Shown in pieces: positions 17,200-24,904 of a DNA stretch of 32,200 nt. Position 1 is the first letter of the stretch, and each line of letters opens with the position of its first letter. The notes beneath the pieces were generated by a model. The model ran no database searches. It saw only the letters and a list, made by a program, of their open reading frames with translations, and was not told the DNA's origin. The translations under genes and the position numbers were made by a program. The DNA comes from Myxococcales bacterium (GTDB taxonomy: Bacteria > Myxococcota_A > Polyangia > JAAYKL01). The DNA is taken from NCBI GenBank assembly GCA_012522445.1, contig JAAYKL010000013.1:1-32200 (forward strand). The letters are read 5' to 3'.

Positions 17200-17931
17200 A
17201 TGACTGTGAAATTCACCATCAACGGTGTCCCGGTTGAAGCGGAACAAGGCGAAAGCGTCATCGAAGTGGCGCGTCGCTACGGCTTTGAAATCCCTTCGCT
17301 GTGCCACCATCACGCTGTTACCCCTTATGGCGCCTGCCGCGTCTGCCTGGTGGAGATCACCAAGGGCGGCCGCAAAAAGATGACCACTTGCTGCAACTAC
17401 GAAGTCCAAGAGGGCATCGAAGTGATCACCGACAACGAGGACATCCACCGCAACCGCGCCACGGTTCTCGAACTGCTGCTGGCCGAAGCCCCCAAGGCCG
17501 ACGCCATCGTGAAGCTCGCCGCTGAGTACGGGGTCACCCACTCGCGTTACGCGCTTCCCGAAGGCAGCGAGCCCACCGAAGAACGCGACGGCTGCATCCT
17601 GTGCGGCCTGTGCGTCCGCGTCTGCGAAGAGGTGGTTGAGGTCAGCGCCCTTTCGTTTAACGCGCGCGGCGACAAGCGCAACGTCGGCGGCCCCTACATG
17701 GACACCCCGCAAAACTGCATCGCCTGCGGTGCCTGCGCCTGGGCCTGTCCCACCAACTGCATCGGCTTCGAAGAAAAAGACGGCATGCGCATCCTCAAAA
17801 AATGGAACCGCGAACTGCCCCTCGAATACACCGAGGCTGGCCAGCCCTTGGCCCCGCGCTTCCAGCTCCGCCACTTCATCGAAAAAGCCAACCTGCCCAA
17901 GGACTTCTACAAAAAAGGCGGCCCGCGCTAA
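17200..17931 (+). CDS. HoxU / NuoG-N-terminus-like Fe-S subunit lacking the His-Cys3 cluster
   Basis: A 243-residue iron-sulfur protein. Residues 1-75 form a plant-type [2Fe-2S] ferredoxin domain (C35, C46, C49 and C64 or C65). Residues 130-190 form a 2[4Fe-4S] ferredoxin domain (C132, C135, C138, C142; C173, C176, C179, C183). Between them, NuoG, HoxU and HydA normally carry a His-Cys3 [4Fe-4S] motif after the ELL helix. Here the segment ELLLAEAPKADAIVKLAAEY (91-110) has no Cys at all, so that cluster is absent. A ~50-residue tail (LKKWNRELPLEY onward) replaces the large catalytic part of NuoG or hydrogenase. It is the last gene of the por-nuo set, 11 nt after the NuoF-like stop. It most likely wires the flavin subunit to the Por ferredoxin subunit (inference). 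Confidence 0.88.
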   Translation: MTVKFTINGVPVEAEQGESVIEVARRYGFEIPSLCHHHAVTPYGACRVCLVEITKGGRKKMTTCCNYEVQEGIEVITDNEDIHRNRATVLELLLAEAPKADAIVKLAAEYGVTHSRYALPEGSEPTEERDGCILCGLCVRVCEEVVEVSALSFNARGDKRNVGGPYMDTPQNCIACGACAWACPTNCIGFEEKDGMRILKKWNRELPLEYTEAGQPLAPRFQLRHFIEKANLPKDFYKKGGPR

Positions 17932-17972
17932 ACGGTGCACTCCCATTGTTTCCCCACGCCACACGGGTGTTG

Positions 17973-17994
17973 CCACCGCTTGCAAAAGCGGTGG
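17973..17994 (+). terminator. Strong hairpin with GCAA loop after the por-nuo cluster
   Basis: CCACCGCTT (17973-17981) and AAGCGGTGG (17986-17994) form a perfect 9-bp stem closed by a GCAA tetraloop, a GNRA-type stable loop. It begins 42 nt after the stop of the last cluster gene. There is no T-run behind it, so it may be a Rho-assisted terminator or an mRNA 3'-end or processing element that separates the cluster from acn-icd. Confidence 0.5.
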
Positions 17995-18016
17995 AGCCCC
18001 GGCACCAAATCAGCAG

Positions 18017-18044
18017 TTGCATTAAACCGCGCACTTCTTATTAT
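18017..18044 (+). promoter_or_regulatory. Predicted sigma-70 promoter for acn-icd
   Basis: TTGCAT (18017-18022) and TATTAT (18039-18044) are 16 bp apart, just downstream of the hairpin and about 85 bp before the acn start. The fit is good but not perfect; the prediction is based on motif and location. Confidence 0.45.
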
Positions 18045-18130
18045 CCGCCATGCAACGCGATGCGCCCTGCACGCCCCTGCGTTTGCAGCGCCGAAATCGC
18101 CAACCCCAACCCCTCATAAACGGAGCCCCC

Positions 18131-20053
18131 ATGACCGGAACCGTCACCGAAAAAATCATCCAAGCCCACCACGTATCTGGGCAAATGTCCCCCGGCGAAG
18201 AGATCGCCCTGCGCATCGACCAAACCCTCACCCAGGACGCCACCGGCACCATGGCATACCTGCAATTCGAGGCCATCGGCGTGCCCCGCGTGCGCACCGA
18301 GCTCTCGGTGAGCTACGTGGATCACAACACCTTGCAAGGCGACTTCCGCAATGCCGACGACCACCGCTACTTGCAGTCCGTCGCGCAAAAATTCGGCGTC
18401 ATCTACTCGCGCCCGGGCAATGGCATTTGCCACCAGCTCCACCTCGAGCGCTTTGCGCGGCCCGGCAAAACCCTCATCGGCTCCGACAGCCACACCCCCA
18501 CCGCTGGCGGCATCGGCGCCATGGCCATGGGGGCTGGGGGACTCGACGTGGCCGCGGCCATGGCCGGGCTTCCCTTTCGCATCAAAATGCCCCGCGTCAT
18601 GGGCATTGAATTGCGCGGCGCCCTGCAGCCCTGGGTCAGCGCCAAAGACGTCATCCTCGAAGTGCTGCGGCGACTAGATGTAGGCGGCGGCATCGGCTAC
18701 GTGCTGGAGTACTTCGGCGAGGGCGTCAAAACCCTCTCGGTCACCGACCGCGCCACCATCACCAACATGGGCACCGAGACCGGCGCCACCACCTCTATTT
18801 TTCCGAGCGACGACATCACCCGCGCCTACCTGGAAGCCCAGGGTCGCGGCGAAGAGTGGGTCGCCTTAGCGGCAGACCCCGACGTCCAGTGGGACAAAAC
18901 CATGGTCATCGACCTCGACGAAGTGGTGCCCCTGGCCGCTTGTCCGCACAGCCCGGGCATCGTGCGCCCCGTAAGTGAACTCAGCGACATCCAGGTATCG
19001 CAAGTGGCCATCGGCTCGTGCACCAACTCCTCGCTGCGCGACATGAAGGTGGCCTCGGCCCTGCTCCGCGGCAAAAGCATCAACAACCGCCTGCACCTCA
19101 TGCTGAACCCCGGTTCCCGCCAGGTGGTCTCGCACCTCATCGCCGACGGCGACCTCGACGCCTTGTTGACCGCCGGTGCCCGCCTGCTCGAAAACGCCTG
19201 CGGCGCCTGCATCGGCATGGGCGGTGCCCCGGCCAGCGGATCGGTCTCCGTGCGCACCTACAACCGCAACTTCCCCGGGCGCAGCGGCACACCCGACGCC
19301 CAGGTCTACCTCGTCAGCCCCGAAACCGCCGCCGCCACCGCTGTCACCGGCCACATCACCGATCCGCGCTCCCTCGACGAACCCTGGGTGCGCATCGACA
19401 CGCCAAAAAAATACCGCATCAACGACAACGGCTTCGTCATGCCCCTGCCCGCCGATCAAGCCGCCGACGCCCCCATTGTCCGCGGCCCCAACATCGCCCC
19501 GCTGCCCGAGTTTCCGGCGCTCCCCGAACAACTCCGCGGCACCGTGCTGCTCAAGCTGGGCGACAAAATCACCACCGATCACATCATGCCCGCCGGGGCC
19601 AAAATTTTGCCCCTGCGCAGCAACATCCCCGAAATCTCCAAGCACGTCTTCGCCTCAGTCGATCCCACATTCGCCGAGCGCGCCCGCGCCTCCAGCGGCG
19701 GCTTCATCATCGGCGGCGACAACTACGGACAGGGCTCGAGCCGCGAACATGCGGCCCTGGCGCCCAAGTACCTGGGCGTGCTGGCGGTCATCGTCAAATC
19801 CTTTGCCCGCATTCACTTGGCCAACCTGGTGAACTTCGGCATCGTGCCCCTCACCTTCGACGACCCGACCGACTACGACAACCTCGACCTCGACGACGAG
19901 CTCACGCTGCACATCGGCGATCTCTCCGGCGACATCACCGCCACCAACCACACCCGCAGCCAAACCCTAAAACTCAACCACGCGCTATCCCAAGAGGACG
20001 CCAAAATCCTCAAGTCCGGCGGCCTGCTGCCGTGGATCCGCACCCAACTCTAA
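18131..20053 (+). CDS. acn: Aconitate hydratase, Aquifex-type short form
   Basis: A 640-residue aconitase of the short, Aquifex-type family (related to isopropylmalate isomerase), which interconverts citrate and isocitrate. The [4Fe-4S] ligands are C297 (GSCTNSS), C357 and C360 (ENACGACIGMGG). The substrate loop GSDSHTPTAGGIGAMAMGAG and the swivelling-domain motif YGQGSSREHAALAPKYLGV are intact. The frame is open upstream to 18050, but the residues there are unlike any aconitase, and CGGAG before ATG 18131 supports that start. icd follows 35 bp downstream with its own AGGAGG, so the two are probably one operon. A long alternative-frame ORF over the 3' half is a GC-skew artefact. Confidence 0.93.
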   Translation: MTGTVTEKIIQAHHVSGQMSPGEEIALRIDQTLTQDATGTMAYLQFEAIGVPRVRTELSVSYVDHNTLQGDFRNADDHRYLQSVAQKFGVIYSRPGNGICHQLHLERFARPGKTLIGSDSHTPTAGGIGAMAMGAGGLDVAAAMAGLPFRIKMPRVMGIELRGALQPWVSAKDVILEVLRRLDVGGGIGYVLEYFGEGVKTLSVTDRATITNMGTETGATTSIFPSDDITRAYLEAQGRGEEWVALAADPDVQWDKTMVIDLDEVVPLAACPHSPGIVRPVSELSDIQVSQVAIGSCTNSSLRDMKVASALLRGKSINNRLHLMLNPGSRQVVSHLIADGDLDALLTAGARLLENACGACIGMGGAPASGSVSVRTYNRNFPGRSGTPDAQVYLVSPETAAATAVTGHITDPRSLDEPWVRIDTPKKYRINDNGFVMPLPADQAADAPIVRGPNIAPLPEFPALPEQLRGTVLLKLGDKITTDHIMPAGAKILPLRSNIPEISKHVFASVDPTFAERARASSGGFIIGGDNYGQGSSREHAALAPKYLGVLAVIVKSFARIHLANLVNFGIVPLTFDDPTDYDNLDLDDELTLHIGDLSGDITATNHTRSQTLKLNHALSQEDAKILKSGGLLPWIRTQL

Positions 20054-20088
20054 ACGACACCCGAACCGAAATACCCAGGAGGACTGCT

Positions 20089-21306
20089 ATGAGCCGCATA
20101 CAAATGAAAACGCCCTTGGTGGAGATGGACGGCGATGAAATGACCCGCGTGCTGTGGCCCGTGGTCAAAGAAAAACTCATCGAGCCCTTTGTCGACCTGA
20201 AAACCGAATACTACGACCTGGGCCTCCAGCACCGCGACGACACCGACGACCAGGTGACCTTCGACAGCGCCGAGGCCACGAAGCGCCTGGGCGTGGCGGT
20301 CAAGTGCGCCACCATCACCCCCAACGAAGAGCGCGTCGAGGAGTACAAACTCAAAAAGCAATGGGTGAGCCCCAACGGCACCATCCGCGCCATCTTAGGG
20401 GGCACGGTCTTCCGCCAGCCCATCCTCGTCAACAACATCCAGCCCGCTGTGCGCACCTGGAAACGCCCCATTATCCTGGGCCGCCACGCCTACGGCGACA
20501 TCTACAACAACCGCGAGATCCGCGTTCCCGGACCGGGGCGCGCCGAGCTCGTCTTCACCGGCGCCGACGGAAAGGTCATCCGCGAGACCATCCACGAAAT
20601 GACCGGGCCCGGCATCCTGCAGGGCGTCCACAACACCGACGACTCCATCCGCGGCTTTGCCAAGGCCTGCTTCGAGTACGCCCTCGATCAAAAGGTCGAC
20701 TGCTGGTTCGCCACCAAGGACACCATCTCCAAGACCTACGACCAAACCTTCAAGCTCATCTTCGAAGACATCTTCAACAATGCGGGCTATGCCCAGCGCT
20801 TCGCCGATGCGGGCATCACCTACTTCTACACCCTCATCGACGACGTGGTGGCCCGCGTCATGAAGACCGAAGGCGGCTTCTTGTGGGCCTGCAAAAACTA
20901 CGACGGCGACGTGATGAGCGACATGGTGGCCTCGGCCTTTGGCTCCCTGGCCATGATGAGCTCGGTGTTGGTCTCCCCCGACGGGCACTTCGAATACGAG
21001 GCGGCCCACGGCACCGTGCAACGCCACTACTACAAGCACCTCAAGGGCGAGAAAACCTCCACCAACTCCGTGGCCCTCATCTTCGCGTGGTCCGGGGCGC
21101 TGCGAAAGCGCGGCGAGCTCGACGGCACCGAAGCCCTCGTCCGCTTTGCCGACGCGCTAGAGTCCGTGGTCATCGAAACCATCGAGGGCGGCGTCATGAC
21201 CGGCGACCTGGCCCTCATGGCCAACCCCAAGGCCACCGAGGTGCTCGACTCCTTCGCCTTCCTGACCCGCCTGGGTGAAAACCTCGCGAAAAAATGGCAG
21301 GGCTGA
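20089..21306 (+). CDS. icd: NADP-dependent isocitrate dehydrogenase, eukaryote-type (type II)
   Basis: A 405-residue homodimeric NADP-isocitrate dehydrogenase of the type found in eukaryotes and a minority of bacteria, distinct from E. coli Icd. Diagnostic segments are MDGDEMTRVLW (13-23), LGGTVFRQPI, ATKDTISKTYDQTFK, YFYTLIDDVVARVMK, NYDGDVMSDMVASAFGSLAM (metal-binding Asp residues) and EAAHGTVQRHY with KTSTNSVALIFAW (NADP region). It oxidatively decarboxylates isocitrate to 2-oxoglutarate, producing NADPH, or carboxylates in reverse. The start is ATG 20089 with AGGAGG 6 nt upstream. A much longer open frame reaching back to 19018 is not coding: its upstream part is Arg/Pro/His-rich and lies over acn. 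It converges on dcp after a 20-bp gap without an evident terminator. Confidence 0.95.
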   Translation: MSRIQMKTPLVEMDGDEMTRVLWPVVKEKLIEPFVDLKTEYYDLGLQHRDDTDDQVTFDSAEATKRLGVAVKCATITPNEERVEEYKLKKQWVSPNGTIRAILGGTVFRQPILVNNIQPAVRTWKRPIILGRHAYGDIYNNREIRVPGPGRAELVFTGADGKVIRETIHEMTGPGILQGVHNTDDSIRGFAKACFEYALDQKVDCWFATKDTISKTYDQTFKLIFEDIFNNAGYAQRFADAGITYFYTLIDDVVARVMKTEGGFLWACKNYDGDVMSDMVASAFGSLAMMSSVLVSPDGHFEYEAAHGTVQRHYYKHLKGEKTSTNSVALIFAWSGALRKRGELDGTEALVRFADALESVVIETIEGGVMTGDLALMANPKATEVLDSFAFLTRLGENLAKKWQG

Positions 21307-21326
21307 AGCGCCCTCGGCTACCCCTG

Positions 21327-23396
21327 CTACCCCTGCGCCTCCGCCGTGCGCAGACCGCGCCGCGCTAACAACGGACCGACATCGGGGCTGCGGCCGCGAA
21401 AGCGCTGAAACAACACCATGGGATCCTCGGTGTCGCCGCTGGACAAGATGTGCTGCACAAAGGCGCGCGCCGTCGCCGCATCGAAGAGATTTTCTTTTTC
21501 GGAAAAGGCGGCAAAGGCATCGGCATCCAGCACTGCCGCCCAAATGTAGCTGTAATAGCCCGCCGAATACCCGCCGCTGAAGATGTGCGCAAAATAGGTG
21601 CTGCGGTAGCGCGGCGCGATGGCCTGGGGCATGCCCAGTTTCGCGAAGAGCGCGCTCTCGAAGGCGTCGACGTCGATGTCGTCGTAGGTCGGCAGCACCG
21701 AGGCGTGCCAGGCCATGTCGAGCAGGGAGGCGGCCAGGTACTCGACGGTTTCAAAGCCCTGGTTGAAGTGCCGCGCGTTTTCGATGGCGGTAACCAGCGC
21801 ATCGGGGATGGGCGCTCCGCTTTGCCAGTGCCGCGCATAGGTACGGATGAAGCGGCGGTCAAACGCCCAGTTCTCCATGAACTGGCTGGGCAGCTCCACG
21901 AAGTCGCGGACGACGTTGGTGCCGGCCATGGTGGCGTATTGGGCCTGCGAGAGCAGACCGTGCAGCGCGTGGCCAAATTCGTGAAAGAGGGTCTCGACCT
22001 CTTCGAGGGAGAGCAGCGCCTCGGCGCTGTCCGAAGGAGACGTGAAGTTGCACGCGTTGACGACCAGCGGTGCAATGCGCGCGCCGTCCTGCATGCGCTG
22101 GGTGCGGAACTCGGTCATCCAGGCGCCTTGGTTTTTGAACGGGCGCTGGAAGTAGTCGTAGTACAAGAGGCCCACGTGGCTTCCGGTCGCATCCAGCACC
22201 TCGAAGACCCGCACATCCGCGTGGTAAACCGCGATGTCACCGCGCGGCACAAAGCGCAGCCCAAACAGGCGGTGGGCCACGTCGAAGGCACCGGCCTGCA
22301 CCGCGTCGAGCGAAAAGTAATCGCGCAGGACCGCGTCGTTCAACGCGTAGTGTTCTTCGCGCAGGCGCTCGGCGTAGAACCACCAGTCCCAGGGTTGCAG
22401 CGCACCGTCGATGCCATCTTGGTGCATGCGGGCCTCCAGCGCCTCTTGTTCGCGCCGGGCATTGGCCACGGCCGGCGCCCAGAGATCGGCCAGGAAATCG
22501 TTTACCTGTGTGTCGGTGCGGGCCATGTTTTCGTCGAGGACATACGCCGCCCAATGGGGATACCCAAGCAAGGCGGCCTTCTCGTGGCGCAACGCCACCT
22601 GTTCGCGCAGGACGGCGCGGTTGTCGCGATCGTTGCCCTGGCTGCCGCGCGCAGTGTAGGCGACAAACATGGTGCGGCGGTGATCGCGGTGGGCGCAGTG
22701 CTGCATGAAGGGCGTCCACACCGACCGGTGCAACGTGAAGACCCACGCCTCGGGAACCCCCAGCGCCACAGCCCGTTCCTTTCCGCTGGTCCGCAGCGAC
22801 GGCGGCAACCCGGCGAGCTCGGCCTCGTCGGTGATGCGCAGTTGAAAGGCGTCGTCTTCGCCCAGCAGGTTTTCTTGGAATTGCAGCGACAACAGCGAGA
22901 GGCGCGCGTTGATGGCCATGAGGCGCTCTTTTTGCGGCGGCGCGAGCCGGGCACCGCTGCGCACAAAATCGCGGTGTGTCTTTTCGAGTAGGCGATATGC
23001 CTCGGGTGACAGCGACAGCGTTTTGCGCTGGGCAAACACCGCATCGATGCGCGCGAACAGGGCCTCGTTCATAGAGATGGCATCGGCGTGTTGCGCGAGC
23101 TGCGGCGACACCTCCACGGCGAGTGCCTGCATCGCTTTGTCGGCGTTGACCGCGTGCAGCGCGAAAAACACCGCGCTGACCTTTTGCAACGCGGCGCCGG
23201 ACTGTTCGAGGGCCACGGCGGTGTTGGCAAAAGTCGGGGCCGCTGTGGACTGGGCAATGGCGCCTATCTCCTGTTGATGCTGCTGCATGCCCCGCGCAAA
23301 GCCGTCGCGAAAGTGCTCGGGGGTGATGCGCGAGAACGGCGGCGTCTCAAATGGATCGGACCAGGGCTGAAAGAAAGGATTGGATGATGCGGTCAT
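21327..23396 (-). CDS. dcp: Peptidyl-dipeptidase Dcp, M3 metallopeptidase
   Basis: A 689-residue M3-family zinc peptidase; the length and N-terminus (NPFFQPWSDPFETPPFSRI) match Dcp (E. coli about 680), which removes C-terminal dipeptides. The zinc site is H472-E473-F-G-H476 in LFHEFGHALHGLL, with the third ligand E501 in RDFVELPSQFMENW. The C-terminal FAHIFSGGYSAGYYSYIWA is the substrate-binding Gly/Tyr block of the family. No signal peptide is seen, so a cytoplasmic location is likely, though Dcp can also be periplasmic. The ATG at 23396 is only 8 bp after the upstream lipoprotein gene, with a weak AAAGG site, suggesting an operon and possible translational coupling. OpdA is the alternative assignment within M3. 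Confidence 0.92.
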   Translation of the reverse strand: MTASSNPFFQPWSDPFETPPFSRITPEHFRDGFARGMQQHQQEIGAIAQSTAAPTFANTAVALEQSGAALQKVSAVFFALHAVNADKAMQALAVEVSPQLAQHADAISMNEALFARIDAVFAQRKTLSLSPEAYRLLEKTHRDFVRSGARLAPPQKERLMAINARLSLLSLQFQENLLGEDDAFQLRITDEAELAGLPPSLRTSGKERAVALGVPEAWVFTLHRSVWTPFMQHCAHRDHRRTMFVAYTARGSQGNDRDNRAVLREQVALRHEKAALLGYPHWAAYVLDENMARTDTQVNDFLADLWAPAVANARREQEALEARMHQDGIDGALQPWDWWFYAERLREEHYALNDAVLRDYFSLDAVQAGAFDVAHRLFGLRFVPRGDIAVYHADVRVFEVLDATGSHVGLLYYDYFQRPFKNQGAWMTEFRTQRMQDGARIAPLVVNACNFTSPSDSAEALLSLEEVETLFHEFGHALHGLLSQAQYATMAGTNVVRDFVELPSQFMENWAFDRRFIRTYARHWQSGAPIPDALVTAIENARHFNQGFETVEYLAASLLDMAWHASVLPTYDDIDVDAFESALFAKLGMPQAIAPRYRSTYFAHIFSGGYSAGYYSYIWAAVLDADAFAAFSEKENLFDAATARAFVQHILSSGDTEDPMVLFQRFRGRSPDVGPLLARRGLRTAEAQG

Positions 23397-23404
23397 GGGA
23401 GCCT

Positions 23405-24736
23405 TTACGGGGTGTCAGAGGTGGTGGCATCGGCGGGGCGGGGCGCAAGGGGAGAGCGTTCCGGTCCGATGCTGTAATCGAAAGCGTCGAGCAGCAGTAC
23501 GTCTTTTTTGGGGGTGGTGACCTCGAGGCGAAAGGGGCGCTCGAAGCGTTGCCGCGGAAACACCACGCTGCCCTTCCGGGTCTCCGATGGCGAAAGCGGC
23601 GTGCCCAAATCGATTTGCCCCAGGGCGCCCTTGACCGGCGTCACCCACACCCCCGGCGCGGTTTCCAGGCGAAACTTCACATCCTTGAGGGCCGCAGCGT
23701 CCATGGTGCCGTTGACGAGTTCTAAGGACAGCACGGTTAAAAATTGATCTTCGCCGCGGGGGGCATAACCGCCGAACTCCTTTTGGGTCGCCATGGTGTG
23801 GAGGCGCGCCAACCAATCAGCGGCGGCGGCCTCTGCGGGAAACACGGTGCCTCGCGCGCGTTGCAGCGGTGTGTCGTGCACGATGCGGCTCCGCGGCAAC
23901 CACTCCATGCGCCCGGTCAGACGGGTCACCAACATTTTGTCGAGGCGTGTAAAATGCGCATCGGCGGCTTCCAGGGCGTCGCGGTCTTCGACGCGCACCT
24001 GCTGGCGCAACGCCATGCCCACCACCTCTTCGAAGGCCAGGGGCCAGACGCCCAAGGGCCAGGAGGCCTTGCCAGTGACCAACCCGTCGGCTTCGACGGC
24101 GAGCAACAAGTGCACCTCGTGGGGATTGGCCTCGCACCACACTTCATTTAACGCCGCCGAGACAAAGCGAAAGGGGCGCGATTCGCCCGGCGCCCAGGGG
24201 GCCACACCGCGCACGGCCGGTTCAAACTGCGGGGTGCGGGGCGCGTCAAACGCGAGAAAGGCGGGGCTGGCAAAGGGCGGGACGACGGTCATGCGTTGGG
24301 CATCCGGCGCCACGAAGAGGGCCCCATCCAACCGGGCGCCATAGAGCAAGTCGGTGCCCTGCCACGTCAAGGTGCCGTGTACCACCGCGCGGATACCCGC
24401 GGCGTCTGCGCGTTTTTGCGGCACGTCCCCGCGCGCACAACCGCCCTCTAAGCCGATGCGCGTCATTTTTACGACAAAAGGCACGTCGGCAGCAGCGGTC
24501 TGTTGGGCCGTCAAAAAGGCCTGGGGTTCGGCGCTGGGCAGGGTGGGAGCGGCGGTCTCAGGCCGGGACTCGGTCTCGGTTGGGGTTTGGGAGGCCGGTG
24601 CGGGCACCTGGATGCGCGGAGGCGGTGCAGGCACCGGTTCGGCGTCGGCGCCACCACACGAAAGAAGGCATATCGCGCCGAGGCAGGTCAAAATCGATGC
24701 GAGCACTTTGTGGCCATAAGTACAATGGGCGTTCAT
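23405..24736 (-). CDS. Uncharacterised lipoprotein with DUF4352-like C-terminal region
   Basis: A 443-residue exported lipoprotein with no clear characterised homologue. The signal peptide ends in LLSC (lipobox Cys27). Residues about 30-75 form a Pro/Thr/Glu-rich linker. A beta-rich middle domain (about 80-280) contains several aromatic strands and two isolated Cys (GGCARGD, EVWCEAN). The last ~140 residues, with LTVLSLELVNGTMDAAALKDV and GTPLSPSETRKGSVVF, resemble an immunoglobulin-like DUF4352 or telomeric-repeat-like fold seen in many lipoproteins. AGGAG precedes the ATG. dcp follows after 8 bp, so the pair may share a transcript; whether they share a function is unclear. Confidence 0.75.
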   Translation of the reverse strand: MNAHCTYGHKVLASILTCLGAICLLSCGGADAEPVPAPPPRIQVPAPASQTPTETESRPETAAPTLPSAEPQAFLTAQQTAAADVPFVVKMTRIGLEGGCARGDVPQKRADAAGIRAVVHGTLTWQGTDLLYGARLDGALFVAPDAQRMTVVPPFASPAFLAFDAPRTPQFEPAVRGVAPWAPGESRPFRFVSAALNEVWCEANPHEVHLLLAVEADGLVTGKASWPLGVWPLAFEEVVGMALRQQVRVEDRDALEAADAHFTRLDKMLVTRLTGRMEWLPRSRIVHDTPLQRARGTVFPAEAAAADWLARLHTMATQKEFGGYAPRGEDQFLTVLSLELVNGTMDAAALKDVKFRLETAPGVWVTPVKGALGQIDLGTPLSPSETRKGSVVFPRQRFERPFRLEVTTPKKDVLLLDAFDYSIGPERSPLAPRPADATTSDTP

Positions 24737-24847
24737 TTTTCTCTCCTAAATTGCAAGTGCCCCATCTTATGCGAGTCACCGGTGAATCCCAAACGGCTTT
24801 TCGTCCACGCGGTGCAGCAGATACACAAATGCACTTCGGGCAAAAGG

Positions 24848-24876
24848 TAGACAAGTGTGCTTAAATGTAGTATTTA
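24848..24876 (+). promoter_or_regulatory. Predicted sigma-70 promoter for the basic membrane protein gene
   Basis: TAGACA (24848-24853) and TATTTA (24871-24876) are 17 bp apart. Transcription would begin near 24883, leaving only about 20 nt before ATG 24905. This also argues against the earlier ATG at 24887. Confidence 0.5.
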
Positions 24877-24904
24877 AACCACAGGCATGAAAGCGAGGAT
24901 GTTC

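Noticed and set aside
17200..17931. Genuine complex I NuoG fragment or pseudogene
   Set aside because: All Cys of both Fe-S domains are intact, the gene has a good ribosome-binding site and a defined C-terminal tail, and spacing to its neighbours is tight, so it looks functional rather than truncated.
19018..20088. Long plus-strand open frame continuous with icd, reaching into acn
   Set aside because: The extra ~357 residues are Arg/Pro/His-rich, lie in the +1 frame of a clear aconitase, and icd has its own AGGAGG and canonical N-terminus at 20089. It is not a fusion protein.
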